Assembly (NCBI GenBank): GCA_964513905.1
Contig: CAZENS010000004.1
Coordinates: forward strand, 1-47,401
DNA from: CAMEGH01 sp964513905
GTDB lineage: Bacteria > Patescibacteriota > Saccharimonadia > Saccharimonadales > Saccharimonadaceae
DNA: 47,401 bases
Reading direction: 5' to 3'
The translations under genes were made by a program, and so were the position numbers. Below the pieces are notes generated by a model. That model was not told where the DNA came from and made no database searches. It worked only from the letters and a program-made list of their open reading frames with translations. Each line of letters starts with the position of its first letter. Within the stretch, counting starts at the first letter, position 1. Below, piece after piece: positions 33,533 to 40,627 of this stretch.

Positions 33533-34489
33533 ATGGGCTTATTTTCTCGTAATAAAACAAAAAAGAATACACCGGCAAGAAGGCGTTCTACTGCCCGTAG
33601 CACTACAGCAGATTCAGAGAAGCCGTCGTCACTATACGCCAATCAGTATAGACGCGGGCGTACGATCGCGGCTAGTGATTATATGCGAAAAAATGCTGTT
33701 AACGAAAAGCTCCACGGCGAGGCGTCTCCTCGGGAGAAAACTCGCCAACTTAATAAAATGCGCAAAACACTAGTTACCGCCTCATGGGTGATAGGAATCG
33801 GTAGTATTGTTCTTGCGGGACTTATCGCATCATTTACTGCCAATGTTGTCATATCATTTAGTGGCGTGGATTCTATCCCCGACGCAAGTAGATACGAAAA
33901 ATCAATACAAGAATATCTTTCTAAGAATCCCACAGAGAGGTTTCGGTTTAACCTTGAAGACGCACACCTCACTAAGTATGTTGTAGCCGAGCACCCGGAG
34001 GTCTCGAGCGTTGTACAGGATGGCTTTGCTGGCTTCGCATCTAGTGGATACACTATAGCACTGCGAAAGCCAGTTGTTAGTTGGCAGGTTGGCAAACAGC
34101 AATATTTTGTCGATAACGATGGAGTTTCTTTCGCACGTAATCTTTTTTCTGATCCTAGGGTGAAAATAGTTGATAATAGTGGTGTGCAGCACTCTGCAGG
34201 CACTGCAATTGCAAGCGAGCGCTTTCTGAGCTTCGTTGGACGATCGGTAGCACTTGCGCAAGATAACTCGCTGACAGTGGAGAAGGTTTCTATTCCTGCG
34301 GGCACATCTCGTCAAGTGGAGTTATTCATTAAAGACACGCCATACCCATTCATCTTGTCTATTGATCGCTCGGCCGGTGAGCAGATAGAGGATGTTCTAA
34401 GATCGATACAGTATTTTACTAGGGTAGGCAAGAGCCCACTGTACGTTGATGTTCGGGTGAAGGGTAGGGCATTTTTTAGAGAAGGGTAG
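33533..34489 (+). CDS. ftsQ: FtsQ/DivIB-like division protein
   Basis: 318 aa. A long basic cytoplasmic N-terminus (about 1-82) leads to a TM helix (about 83-105, SWVIGIGSIVLAGLIASFTANVVI), followed by a POTRA-like part (YEKSIQEYLSKNPTERFRFNLEDAHLTKYVVAEHPEVSSV). A beta domain with WQVGKQQYFVDNDGVSFA follows, typical of FtsQ (YYVDxxGVxF). Last gene of the cluster; ftsA and ftsZ do not follow. Confidence 0.85.
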   Translation: MGLFSRNKTKKNTPARRRSTARSTTADSEKPSSLYANQYRRGRTIAASDYMRKNAVNEKLHGEASPREKTRQLNKMRKTLVTASWVIGIGSIVLAGLIASFTANVVISFSGVDSIPDASRYEKSIQEYLSKNPTERFRFNLEDAHLTKYVVAEHPEVSSVVQDGFAGFASSGYTIALRKPVVSWQVGKQQYFVDNDGVSFARNLFSDPRVKIVDNSGVQHSAGTAIASERFLSFVGRSVALAQDNSLTVEKVSIPAGTSRQVELFIKDTPYPFILSIDRSAGEQIEDVLRSIQYFTRVGKSPLYVDVRVKGRAFFREG

Positions 34490-34517
34490 AAGGCGACTCC
34501 CCTCACCAGTGAAGTCC

Positions 34518-34539
34518 GTTCGTATTATGTTCTTATTGT
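34518..34539 (+). repeat. 22-bp direct repeat, left copy
   Basis: Begins GTTCGTATT. It matches 35297-35318 with two mismatches. Each copy starts within 30 bases of a gene's stop codon, and together they bracket the noncoding island plus the small ORF. Confidence 0.6.
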
Positions 34540-34567
34540 GTATAGTAAAAATATAATATAATATTAC

Positions 34568-34714
34568 AAAAGTCAAATATTTCGCACAAGCCTAGGTGGA
34601 CAGGGAAGTGTAGTAGTAGGGAATAAAAGTATAGAAAAGTCAAATATGATTCTGATCAATGTGCTAGATGTGGAAAACTATACGAAACATTAAAATATTG
34701 CAAAAGTCAAAAAT
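34568..34714 (+). repeat. Three short direct repeats with exact 67-bp period
   Basis: AAAAGTCAAATAT at 34568 and 34635, and AAAAGTCAAAAAT at 34702, each 67 bp apart. Units 2 and 3 also share ATCAAT and a CTAGAT element about 28 bp after the repeat, suggesting diverged tandem duplication. No cas genes are present, and the period and repeat length do not fit CRISPR. Confidence 0.65.
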
Positions 34715-35014
34715 AAGACCTATCAATCGCTAGATTGCGGTTGTTTGTCATAATATCGAACAAAATAAATACACTATAAATATACACGATAGTCGTATCA
34801 CTGTAGTGTGAACGTATGTATAGTACACTGTACACAACAGGATGGTGGTATATAGACGCCCTACCTTCTGCTTTAAGAGTAAGAGTGACGCGCGCGGATG
34901 CTTGTTAATAGATTTGAGTAGTTAATTGGGACGTATGCTTAATTAGCTTAAAGACATATTTCATATGTCGTAAAAGCTACATTGTGCGACGTCAACTATT
35001 AAACTAAATAATGA

Positions 35015-35020
35015 TATGAT
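35015..35020 (+). promoter_or_regulatory. -10 of small orphan gene
   Basis: TGATATGAT (TATGAT 35015-35020) is an extended -10. The leader of about 36 nt contains the 18-bp palindrome 35031-35048, which abuts the Shine-Dalgarno AAAGGA (35048-35053). Stem formation could mask the ribosome site. Confidence 0.45.
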
Positions 35021-35062
35021 TACACTTCCCTCATTAATCAATTAATGAAAGGATTTCATTTC

Positions 35063-35296
35063 ATGCAACCAACACCAGCTCTAAAATTACCCGATAACCT
35101 ACTCTCAAAGCTATCTCGTGTATATATCAAATCATCAAAATTTAAAGCGCCTGATACTGGTGAAATTATTGAATATGATCGGCTTATTATTGAGGTGCTC
35201 GTTAAGGGCGAAGTTTTTGAACTTGAGTACAAGCCTGAAAAGAAAGACAAGGCTATCCTACTGCTTGCAGACCACCTCGATAGTAATTCTCTGTAA
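35063..35296 (+). CDS. Small orphan soluble protein
   Basis: 77 aa from ATG 35063; AAAGGA lies 9 nt upstream, while the ATG at 35045 lies before it. The sequence (YIKSSKFKAPDTGEIIEYDRLIIEVLVKGEVFELEYKPEKKDKAILLLADHL) suggests a compact beta-sheet protein with a C-terminal helix. Its spacing of strands resembles small single-domain OB/SSB-like or phage proteins, but no family is recognised. Isolated in the repeat-bearing island, convergent with the TraG-like gene. Confidence 0.6.
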   Translation: MQPTPALKLPDNLLSKLSRVYIKSSKFKAPDTGEIIEYDRLIIEVLVKGEVFELEYKPEKKDKAILLLADHLDSNSL

Positions 35297-35318
35297 GTTC
35301 GTATTTTGTTCTAATTGT
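35297..35318 (+). repeat. 22-bp direct repeat, right copy
   Basis: Two mismatches to 34518-34539. It starts directly after the stop codon of the small orphan gene. Confidence 0.6.
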
Positions 35319-35350
35319 AATTACCTGAGATTAGATTTCAACTATCGAGG

Positions 35351-38182
35351 TTATTTTTCGGCTTCATCGGTAGGTTTTTTCTTTCGTCGTCTTGGTCGCC
35401 TGCGCTTCTTCTTTAGTGAATCACCCCCAGCGCTAGCTTGGCTTGTTGGTTGATTTTGTTTTTGATCGCGGTCTGGTTCTTTTGCTGTGGGTGCACTGCC
35501 TCTTTGGCCTTTTTTGTGGAGTTGAATAAAGACTTCCCCGTTCTTTGTGATAACCTCTGCCGGAGGTGGCGTGGTCGGCGGAGTGGCGCTTTTGCTGGTT
35601 GCATTGTTGGCTTCTTTTGGTTTTGACTGATTGTTGGTAGCTGAAGGTGGTGTTGTGCCTTCTATGTTGCTTCTTGGTGCTGTCCCCTGCTGTTTTGGTT
35701 GGGTTTTTACAGCGCTTGGCGGTTTAGCGGTATTTGGTACGGCCTGCTTTGGCCTCAGGTTGGCAGGTGGCTGTACGAGGTCATTAATTGCGTTTTCAAC
35801 AACGGCACGAGGCTTGCTAAAGTGTATGCGTGAGTTTTCTATGATAAAGGCTGAGTTGTCTACTTTGGGTGGCGGGAGATTTAGGGTTGTGGCGCTAAAG
35901 GCAGGTGCTTTTTCTCCGTTAATAACCATATTGATAATAAAATGTCGGTTGTGCATCTGAAGGAGATCATTGGCTTCAAACTGAGGCTGAAATTGCTGCG
36001 CTAGAACCTGTGCGTCCTCCGCTGAAACGCGAAATGATATCATCGATCCAACGTTTCCAAATACGGCACCGCGAACAGTGTCGCTCATCTGGGAGATATA
36101 TTGGTTTGCTACAGTTAGGTTAAGACCATACTTTCGAGCTTCCGATAAGATTGTTGCAAATGAATCTGTTGCAAAGTTTTGAAACTCGTCAACGTATAAA
36201 TAAAATGGTCGGCGATCTCGTACGTCTGGGATATCTGATCGGCTCATGGCTGCGAGCTGCACCTTGGTTACTAGGAATGATCCCAAGATTGAAGCGTTAT
36301 CTTCCCCTATCAACCCCTTAGAGAGATTCACGACAAGGATTTTCCCTTCATCCATAATTTGCCGAATATTAAATGTAGACTTTGGCTGGCCAATAATGTT
36401 ACGAATTACGGGATTAGCGGTAAATGCACCGACTTTGTTGAGGACTGGTGCGACAGCCTCGGCAACAAATTTATCGTTCCAGCTCGCAAATTCAACCTTC
36501 CAGAACTGCAACACGACTGTATCTTGGCAATATTCAATTGTCTCTTTTCGGAACTTTTTATCGGTAAGCATTCGGGTAATGTCGAGCATTGTTGTTTCGG
36601 GTCGATCAAGGAGCGCAAGGATTGTGTAGCGTAAAATATACTCAAGGCGTGGGCCCCATGAATCTCCAAACATACGCTTTAATACGCCAATCACCTCTGA
36701 TGATATATTGCTTTTCATATTTGGATCTGTCACCTCAAGCGGATTAAATCCAACTGGATGAGCGGTGTCTGCGGGGTTGAAGTATACGACATCTTTGATG
36801 CGATTTGCAGGGATAAACTTCATATTATTGACCGCAAAATCACCGTGGGGATCAATAATTGCATACCCTTGATGGTGGTAGATGTCGCTCAATGCAAAAA
36901 GTTCCAGTAGGCCGGATTTTCCTGCGCCAGTCTGCCCGATAATATAAACGTGACGGCTTCGGTCATAGCGAAGCATACCGAACTGATGATTAATACCCCT
37001 AAAGTTCGTAAGTCCAAAGGCGGAGATATTCTCATCTACAGCCTCGTTACCAGTGATTAGAGGTAGTTTGGCAGGTGGTTCAGCAGTTTTTGTGCTAGCC
37101 CAAACAATATTTGGTGTCTCCACGTTTGTGTGCGGAAGGTGAAAAACTGAAGCCAGTTCTTCAATGTTTAAGATAAATCCTTCATCCATAAAAAGTCGAT
37201 TCCGATACGCACCAAGAGACTGCTTATCGAACGAGGGCTTGCTTGCACGTAAACCATTCAGGTTTGTGCTATTAAACTGCTTAAATGTACCGACAATGGC
37301 TTGCATCCGCAACTTTGCGTTAGTTTGACTCTCCCCCAGGTAAGCAAGGCGTATTTTTACTTGGTAGCCAAGCTTTGTTGCCTTTTTTTCAGCTTCGGAT
37401 ATACGAGTTTTGTCTCGCTCAGAGAGTTCTACGCCAGCACTTGCGCCACCGATACCCTGTTCTGGTGGTTTCCAGAGTGCTTCAAGGAGGGTGCCAAACC
37501 ACTTAAATCCCCCGCCACCTCCATTAAGGAAGGAGAGTGGATCTCCGTTGCGAACTTTCGATATCCACTGTTCGCTTGATTTATGCCATGTATCTGGAAC
37601 GGGTCGGAAAAGAACCTGGACCCATAGCTCTTCGCCGGTATCCTCTAGTTTTGCAAGCGTTCCGGTGATGCCCGCCAGAGGGTCTACTTCAAAGCTTTGA
37701 AAGGTTTTAATTGGAAGATATTGACTGTCAGTCATGGTGATTTCTGCGGTGTGAATAACACTATGATGTCGTTCATGGGCTACGTAGTCTTCATCAGCTT
37801 CGTGAATTTGCACCGTCGGATACTGTGCATAGATTTGCCCTTCTACGAAACTTTGTAGGGTTTTTGGTGTCCATATATAAAAGCGAATCTGGCCATCAAC
37901 CGAGGCAATCTCAAAGCTAAGGTGCTCTTGAGCGCCGCCGCTTCTTTTTAGCTCTTCTTTGTCTCGTAATATTCCGTGAAGACTGGCAAATAGCTGCTCT
38001 GCTGCAAGCTCAGACTTATCGTTGGCTCGTGGAATTTCAAGCACGAGCAACGTGCTTTCGACAGATTCAATTTCGCGGACCTTGCGGTTGTTTAGCCAGG
38101 TCATAATTCCCAAAATAACAGTCACGGGTACCCATACCCATGGCGACAAGATTATTTGTATAAATTCAAGAAAAAATGTCAT
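35351..38182 (-). CDS. VirD4/TraG-like ATPase with N-terminal membrane segment and disordered tail
   Basis: 943 aa. One or two N-terminal hydrophobic stretches (about 1-28) precede a large domain (about 30-370) without a motif I know. The FtsK/VirD4-type ATPase has P-loop GQTGAGKS (416-423), DPHGD, and Walker B LYVDEFQNF (D665-E666). This is followed by LSEARKYGLNLTVANQYISQM, typical of TraG/VirD4 coupling proteins. The last about 150 residues are Pro/Thr/Gln/Lys-rich and end in a basic run (KKKRRRPRRRKKKP). Coupling proteins move DNA or protein through type IV systems; no relaxase or channel genes are in the window. A chromosomal DNA- or protein-pumping role at the division site, or pilus/secretion use, is inference. 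Confidence 0.85.
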   Translation of the reverse strand: MTFFLEFIQIILSPWVWVPVTVILGIMTWLNNRKVREIESVESTLLVLEIPRANDKSELAAEQLFASLHGILRDKEELKRSGGAQEHLSFEIASVDGQIRFYIWTPKTLQSFVEGQIYAQYPTVQIHEADEDYVAHERHHSVIHTAEITMTDSQYLPIKTFQSFEVDPLAGITGTLAKLEDTGEELWVQVLFRPVPDTWHKSSEQWISKVRNGDPLSFLNGGGGGFKWFGTLLEALWKPPEQGIGGASAGVELSERDKTRISEAEKKATKLGYQVKIRLAYLGESQTNAKLRMQAIVGTFKQFNSTNLNGLRASKPSFDKQSLGAYRNRLFMDEGFILNIEELASVFHLPHTNVETPNIVWASTKTAEPPAKLPLITGNEAVDENISAFGLTNFRGINHQFGMLRYDRSRHVYIIGQTGAGKSGLLELFALSDIYHHQGYAIIDPHGDFAVNNMKFIPANRIKDVVYFNPADTAHPVGFNPLEVTDPNMKSNISSEVIGVLKRMFGDSWGPRLEYILRYTILALLDRPETTMLDITRMLTDKKFRKETIEYCQDTVVLQFWKVEFASWNDKFVAEAVAPVLNKVGAFTANPVIRNIIGQPKSTFNIRQIMDEGKILVVNLSKGLIGEDNASILGSFLVTKVQLAAMSRSDIPDVRDRRPFYLYVDEFQNFATDSFATILSEARKYGLNLTVANQYISQMSDTVRGAVFGNVGSMISFRVSAEDAQVLAQQFQPQFEANDLLQMHNRHFIINMVINGEKAPAFSATTLNLPPPKVDNSAFIIENSRIHFSKPRAVVENAINDLVQPPANLRPKQAVPNTAKPPSAVKTQPKQQGTAPRSNIEGTTPPSATNNQSKPKEANNATSKSATPPTTPPPAEVITKNGEVFIQLHKKGQRGSAPTAKEPDRDQKQNQPTSQASAGGDSLKKKRRRPRRRKKKPTDEAEK

Positions 38183-38197
38183 AGCTACTACTGATGA

Positions 38198-38226
38198 ATT
38201 ATATCATAGCTAGCAACTTTTTGCAA
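38198..38226 (-). promoter_or_regulatory. Promoter of TraG-like gene
   Basis: Reading minus: TTGCAA (38226-38221), 17-nt spacer, TATAAT (38203-38198), 15 nt before the ATG at 38182. The predicted leader is about 8 nt with no Shine-Dalgarno. Confidence 0.65.
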
Positions 38227-38251
38227 GGTTAAGCAGTTTATAGTGTGGTAA

Positions 38252-39310
38252 CTATTTTACAAGGGTGGGTTCGTATGCGTAGGTCGCTTTTGCCACGCGC
38301 TTGAATTGCGGTTTGCTTTGAAGATTTAGTAGAACCGTAGTTTCTTTTACTTGGCGACTCTCAAGAACACGTCGAACAATTTCGTCCCTGTGAAGGGGCT
38401 CGCTGGCCTTTTTAAGCACATCAGCAATTGTATCTGCCACTGTTCCTTTGCTATATCCCCAGCTATCAAGAGCGTAGATACCGCGTCCGATCAGCACGAA
38501 TCGCTTATCCTTAATAAGTTCATTGTGAATGGCCTGTGTCGTAACATCTTTTCGGCTAAAATCACTATCTTTAATGGCGTCTGCAATTTCGCTAAAGTGA
38601 AGCGGCTTGCCTGACTCTGTAAGCACAACAAAAATTTTATCTCGGATATTTTTAGGGTTAACAGTCGGCCACTTAGTAAGACCCCAGACGTCTTTTAGGC
38701 TCGCAAGGTGCTTTGAGATGCTTGCAAGCGCTCGAATGTGATCGGGGTGGTCGTAGGTTAGCTTTTCGTGAAGCGCCTCAATCGTAACCGGCTCTTTGCC
38801 TTTTTTGATTGTCTTTACAATTTCGTCGACTTCTTTTCTGACCTTCTTCTCATCGCCATATTTTGCGATCGATACAGCGTGGTGGTAGTTATCTGTTTCG
38901 TTGATAACAGTAAGCTGCGGAGCTAGCTCTGCAATAAATGCAATATGCGCACGTTCACGAGCATCGCTTTTTTTGCCAAGAAGCTTATCTGTTAAATCTT
39001 GAACACGAGCTGCTCTTCCAAGATCGCTAAGGGTTCGTATAATAACTTTTTCGGTACCAGTAACATCGGCAAGGTTTCCCTTTTCGGCAGCCATTTTAAT
39101 GCGAATAAGAATAGCTTTTTCTAGCTGACGAACACGTTCGCGCGTAATACCAAGTAGTTCGCCAATTTGCTCCAGCGTTTCTTTTCGTTCATAAAGTCCG
39201 AAACGACGAGTGATAATTTCTCGTTCTCGCTCTGGTTCAATCGAATCAATAATTGCCTGTACAGCCGCCTTGATATCAATAACTTGTTCCGGTTTTGGAG
39301 CCTCGCTCAT
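38252..39310 (-). CDS. Sigma-70 region 4 / HARE-HTH fusion regulator
   Basis: 352 aa. The N-terminal 20-75 reads IEPEREREIITRRFGLYERKETLEQIGELLGITRERVRQLEKAIL, the DNA-binding sigma region 4 of primary sigma factors. The rest holds winged-helix repeats resembling HARE-HTH (seen also in RpoE delta): PVTIEALHEKL...., KPLHFSEIADAIKDSDFSRKDVTTQAIHNELIKDKRFVLIGRGIYAL, and EPLHRDEIVRRVLESRQVKETTVLLNLQ. Regions 1-3 of sigma are absent, so it cannot be a normal sigma factor. A role contacting RNA polymerase or -35 DNA is inferred. Shine-Dalgarno GAGAGGA is in a leader of about 70 nt. Confidence 0.85.
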   Translation of the reverse strand: MSEAPKPEQVIDIKAAVQAIIDSIEPEREREIITRRFGLYERKETLEQIGELLGITRERVRQLEKAILIRIKMAAEKGNLADVTGTEKVIIRTLSDLGRAARVQDLTDKLLGKKSDARERAHIAFIAELAPQLTVINETDNYHHAVSIAKYGDEKKVRKEVDEIVKTIKKGKEPVTIEALHEKLTYDHPDHIRALASISKHLASLKDVWGLTKWPTVNPKNIRDKIFVVLTESGKPLHFSEIADAIKDSDFSRKDVTTQAIHNELIKDKRFVLIGRGIYALDSWGYSKGTVADTIADVLKKASEPLHRDEIVRRVLESRQVKETTVLLNLQSKPQFKRVAKATYAYEPTLVK

Positions 39311-39383
39311 TGTTGTTGTAGTCCTCTCTGCCTCACCACAGATGTCAGTTTAAAAGTTGGTATATATTTCAGTTCTGTTAAAC

Positions 39384-39412
39384 ACTATAAAACAATATTT
39401 ATAATATGTCAA
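39384..39412 (-). promoter_or_regulatory. Promoter of sigma4/HARE gene
   Basis: Reading minus: consensus TTGACA (39412-39407), 17-nt spacer, TATAGT (39389-39384). It gives a long leader (about 67 nt) compared with most genes here. The remaining DNA from 39413 to 39571 is very AT-rich and holds nothing else I can support. Confidence 0.75.
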
Positions 39413-39571
39413 ACACATTTCCCGATTTACTTTATTGTAGCACAAATTTTACGATAACAGTAGATGATTTTTTAGGACTTTTTATTATTTTATTTTGTGC
39501 GCTTATGTATATACAGTGTTATAAAAATATTATATACGCTAGTGATTGGGCTTATCTTTATTGTATGGGCG

Positions 39572-39663
39572 TTTAAAAAAGAAAAGAACCCGCCCGACAA
39601 AAGCGCTTCGTACTACAAATGAATTACTTCATTCGGACGGGATTCTTTTGTCGGTGCGGGTTG
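39572..39663 (-). terminator. 92-bp structured terminator, copy 1 (perfect duplicate of 40123-40214)
   Basis: On the minus strand a 17-bp stem (AACCCGC + CCGACAAAAG pairing with CTTTTGTCGG + GCGGGTT, one bulged A) encloses an inner hairpin (AATGAA/TTCATT). A U-rich run TTCTTTTCTTTTTT follows. It lies 10 bases past the stop of the membrane gene at 39674-39994. All 92 bases are identical to the copy 551 bp away. Confidence 0.85.
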
Positions 39664-39673
39664 GCTCGTAGGA

Positions 39674-39994
39674 TTACTCCTCTTCCTCTCTCCCTTTGTT
39701 GATCCAGTCGTTCATCTGCTTGATGATGAATCCGACTATGGTTATAAGGACTTCACTAAAGGTTACTAATGCCATGAGGAACAAGAGCGGAGCTAGTATG
39801 GCAACTTCAGTCGCCAAAAGTACGATCGCCAATAACCTTAGGATGCTGGCATGGTCGAGGTAGTTCGAGTTCGACCCCTCCATCGCTAGAAGACCCGGCA
39901 GGCCGTAAATAATTACGGCTGCTTGCAGGGCGATCACTGAAGACCACACGATAACCAGGGAGAGAGTCTTGCGAGACTTCCGAGTACGGAACAT
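39674..39994 (-). CDS. Small polytopic membrane protein (single-gene unit)
   Basis: 106 aa. The basic start MFRTRKSRKT is followed by a TM helix (about 12-35). A loop and a long hydrophobic stretch forming probably two helices (about 50-90) follow, then a charged tail (NKGREEEE). Shine-Dalgarno GGAAGAAG precedes the ATG. It has its own promoter (40067-40095), a leader of about 65 nt that can fold (GCTCAAAA with TTTTGAGC), and its own terminator. GC content by hand over 39901-39960 is 32/60, higher than neighbouring housekeeping genes. No family recognised. Confidence 0.65.
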   Translation of the reverse strand: MFRTRKSRKTLSLVIVWSSVIALQAAVIIYGLPGLLAMEGSNSNYLDHASILRLLAIVLLATEVAILAPLLFLMALVTFSEVLITIVGFIIKQMNDWINKGREEEE

Positions 39995-40066
39995 GATTCT
40001 TCTTCCTTCATCAGCTCAAAAAAGGGCGACTCTCACCCAAGTGTATTTTGAGCAAAAGCTGATTAT

Positions 40067-40095
40067 ATATTAGCATTAATATTATAAATTGTCAA
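40067..40095 (-). promoter_or_regulatory. Promoter of small membrane protein unit
   Basis: Reading minus: TTGACA (40095-40090), 17-nt spacer ending TGC, TAATAT (40072-40067). The leader of about 65 nt contains a GCTCAAAA/TTTTGAGC stem. Confidence 0.7.
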
Positions 40096-40122
40096 TGTGT
40101 AAGGTGCTGGTTGATACGGTGT

Positions 40123-40214
40123 TTTAAAAAAGAAAAGAACCCGCCCGACAAAAGCGCTTCGTACTACAAATGAATTACTTCATTCGGACGGGATTCTTTT
40201 GTCGGTGCGGGTTG
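40123..40214 (-). terminator. 92-bp structured terminator, copy 2
   Basis: Identical over 92 bases to 39572-39663. It lies 44 bases beyond the stop of the gene at 40259-40459, again on the downstream side, with the U-rich run away from the gene. Confidence 0.85.
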
Positions 40215-40258
40215 TGCCAGGCTTTATGCTGATTTTCTGAGGGCTGACGAGCAAATGC

Positions 40259-40459
40259 TCACCTAGGGGGTGGTTTTCGTATCATCTTTCGCTCGTTTTC
40301 TTCAACCAGCTTGACAATTCTTTCGTCTAACAATCCGCAGCGGCATGATTTATATGCAAGCTTGGCCAGCATAAGATCGAGACTGTCGCTATCGTGAATT
40401 TTAGTCACGCGAGCTATGCTGTTCGGTTCGTTATACTTTCGATGTGCGTATTCGCGCAT
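40259..40459 (-). CDS. Small basic orphan protein
   Basis: 66 aa from ATG 40459 (MREYAHRKYNEPNS), with AGGAGA 8 nt upstream. The in-frame start at 40528 is a TTG that belongs to a TTGACA element in the promoter region, so it is rejected. The protein is basic at both ends, has two Cys (KSCRCGLL), and is probably helical. No family recognised. The upstream dyad 40523-40577 overlaps its promoter, so repression by a dimeric regulator is plausible. It ends at terminator copy 2. Confidence 0.6.
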   Translation of the reverse strand: MREYAHRKYNEPNSIARVTKIHDSDSLDLMLAKLAYKSCRCGLLDERIVKLVEENERKMIRKPPPR

Positions 40460-40506
40460 TGTTAGTCTCCTGCCTTCTCGTTTTGGGGAGCTTGTATTCC
40501 TTTTGT

Positions 40507-40586
40507 TGTATACTCCTGTAGGTGTCAATCAACAAGGAATTGATGGTATCGTATACCATATTTCCTTGATTGTCAATATATACTCC
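40507..40586 (-). promoter_or_regulatory. Promoter and complex dyad operator of small basic gene
   Basis: Minus-strand -35 TTGTTG (40535-40530), 17-nt spacer, -10 TATACA (40512-40507). Over and beside it is an inverted repeat: CAAGGAA (40533) and ATGGTAT (40543) mirrored by ATACCAT (40553) and TTCCTTG (40562). Direct repeats TGTCAAT (40523, 40571) and TATACTCC (40509, 40579) flank it. Confidence 0.55.
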
Positions 40587-40627
40587 CTCTAGTGCATGAG
40601 GCGAGGGTGTATCTTTGAGGGCTAGGA

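Larger units (their letters stand above)
34490..35062. other. AT-rich noncoding island with periodic repeats and dyads
   Basis: 573 bases with no supported gene before the small ORF. It contains three AAAAGTCAAA repeats at an exact 67-bp period. Small dyads include GACATAT/ATATGTC (34953-34969) and a perfect 18-bp palindrome 35031-35048. A 22-bp near-repeat begins at 34518 and recurs at 35297. It could be a regulatory or insertion-derived element; no tRNA or rRNA is seen. Confidence 0.6.

Noticed and set aside
34568..34714. CRISPR array
   Set aside because: Only three repeats of about 10-13 bp with 67-bp period, imperfect third copy, similarity between spacers, and no cas genes.
35351..38182. 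FtsK DNA translocase
   Set aside because: No four-helix membrane domain or gamma winged helix. The ATPase resembles VirD4/TraG (LYVDEFQNF, ANQYISQM).
39496..39630. 44-codon membrane-like ORF on + reading into terminator copy 1
   Set aside because: A hydrophobic stretch is present, but there is no Shine-Dalgarno or convincing promoter, and its C-terminus is the duplicated terminator. In the second copy the frame is closed at once.
39572..40214. Integron attC sites
   Set aside because: The duplicated 92-mers are long hairpins after genes, but the R box consensus (RYYYAAC...GTTRRRY) is not present and a U-run marks them as terminators. No integrase is seen.
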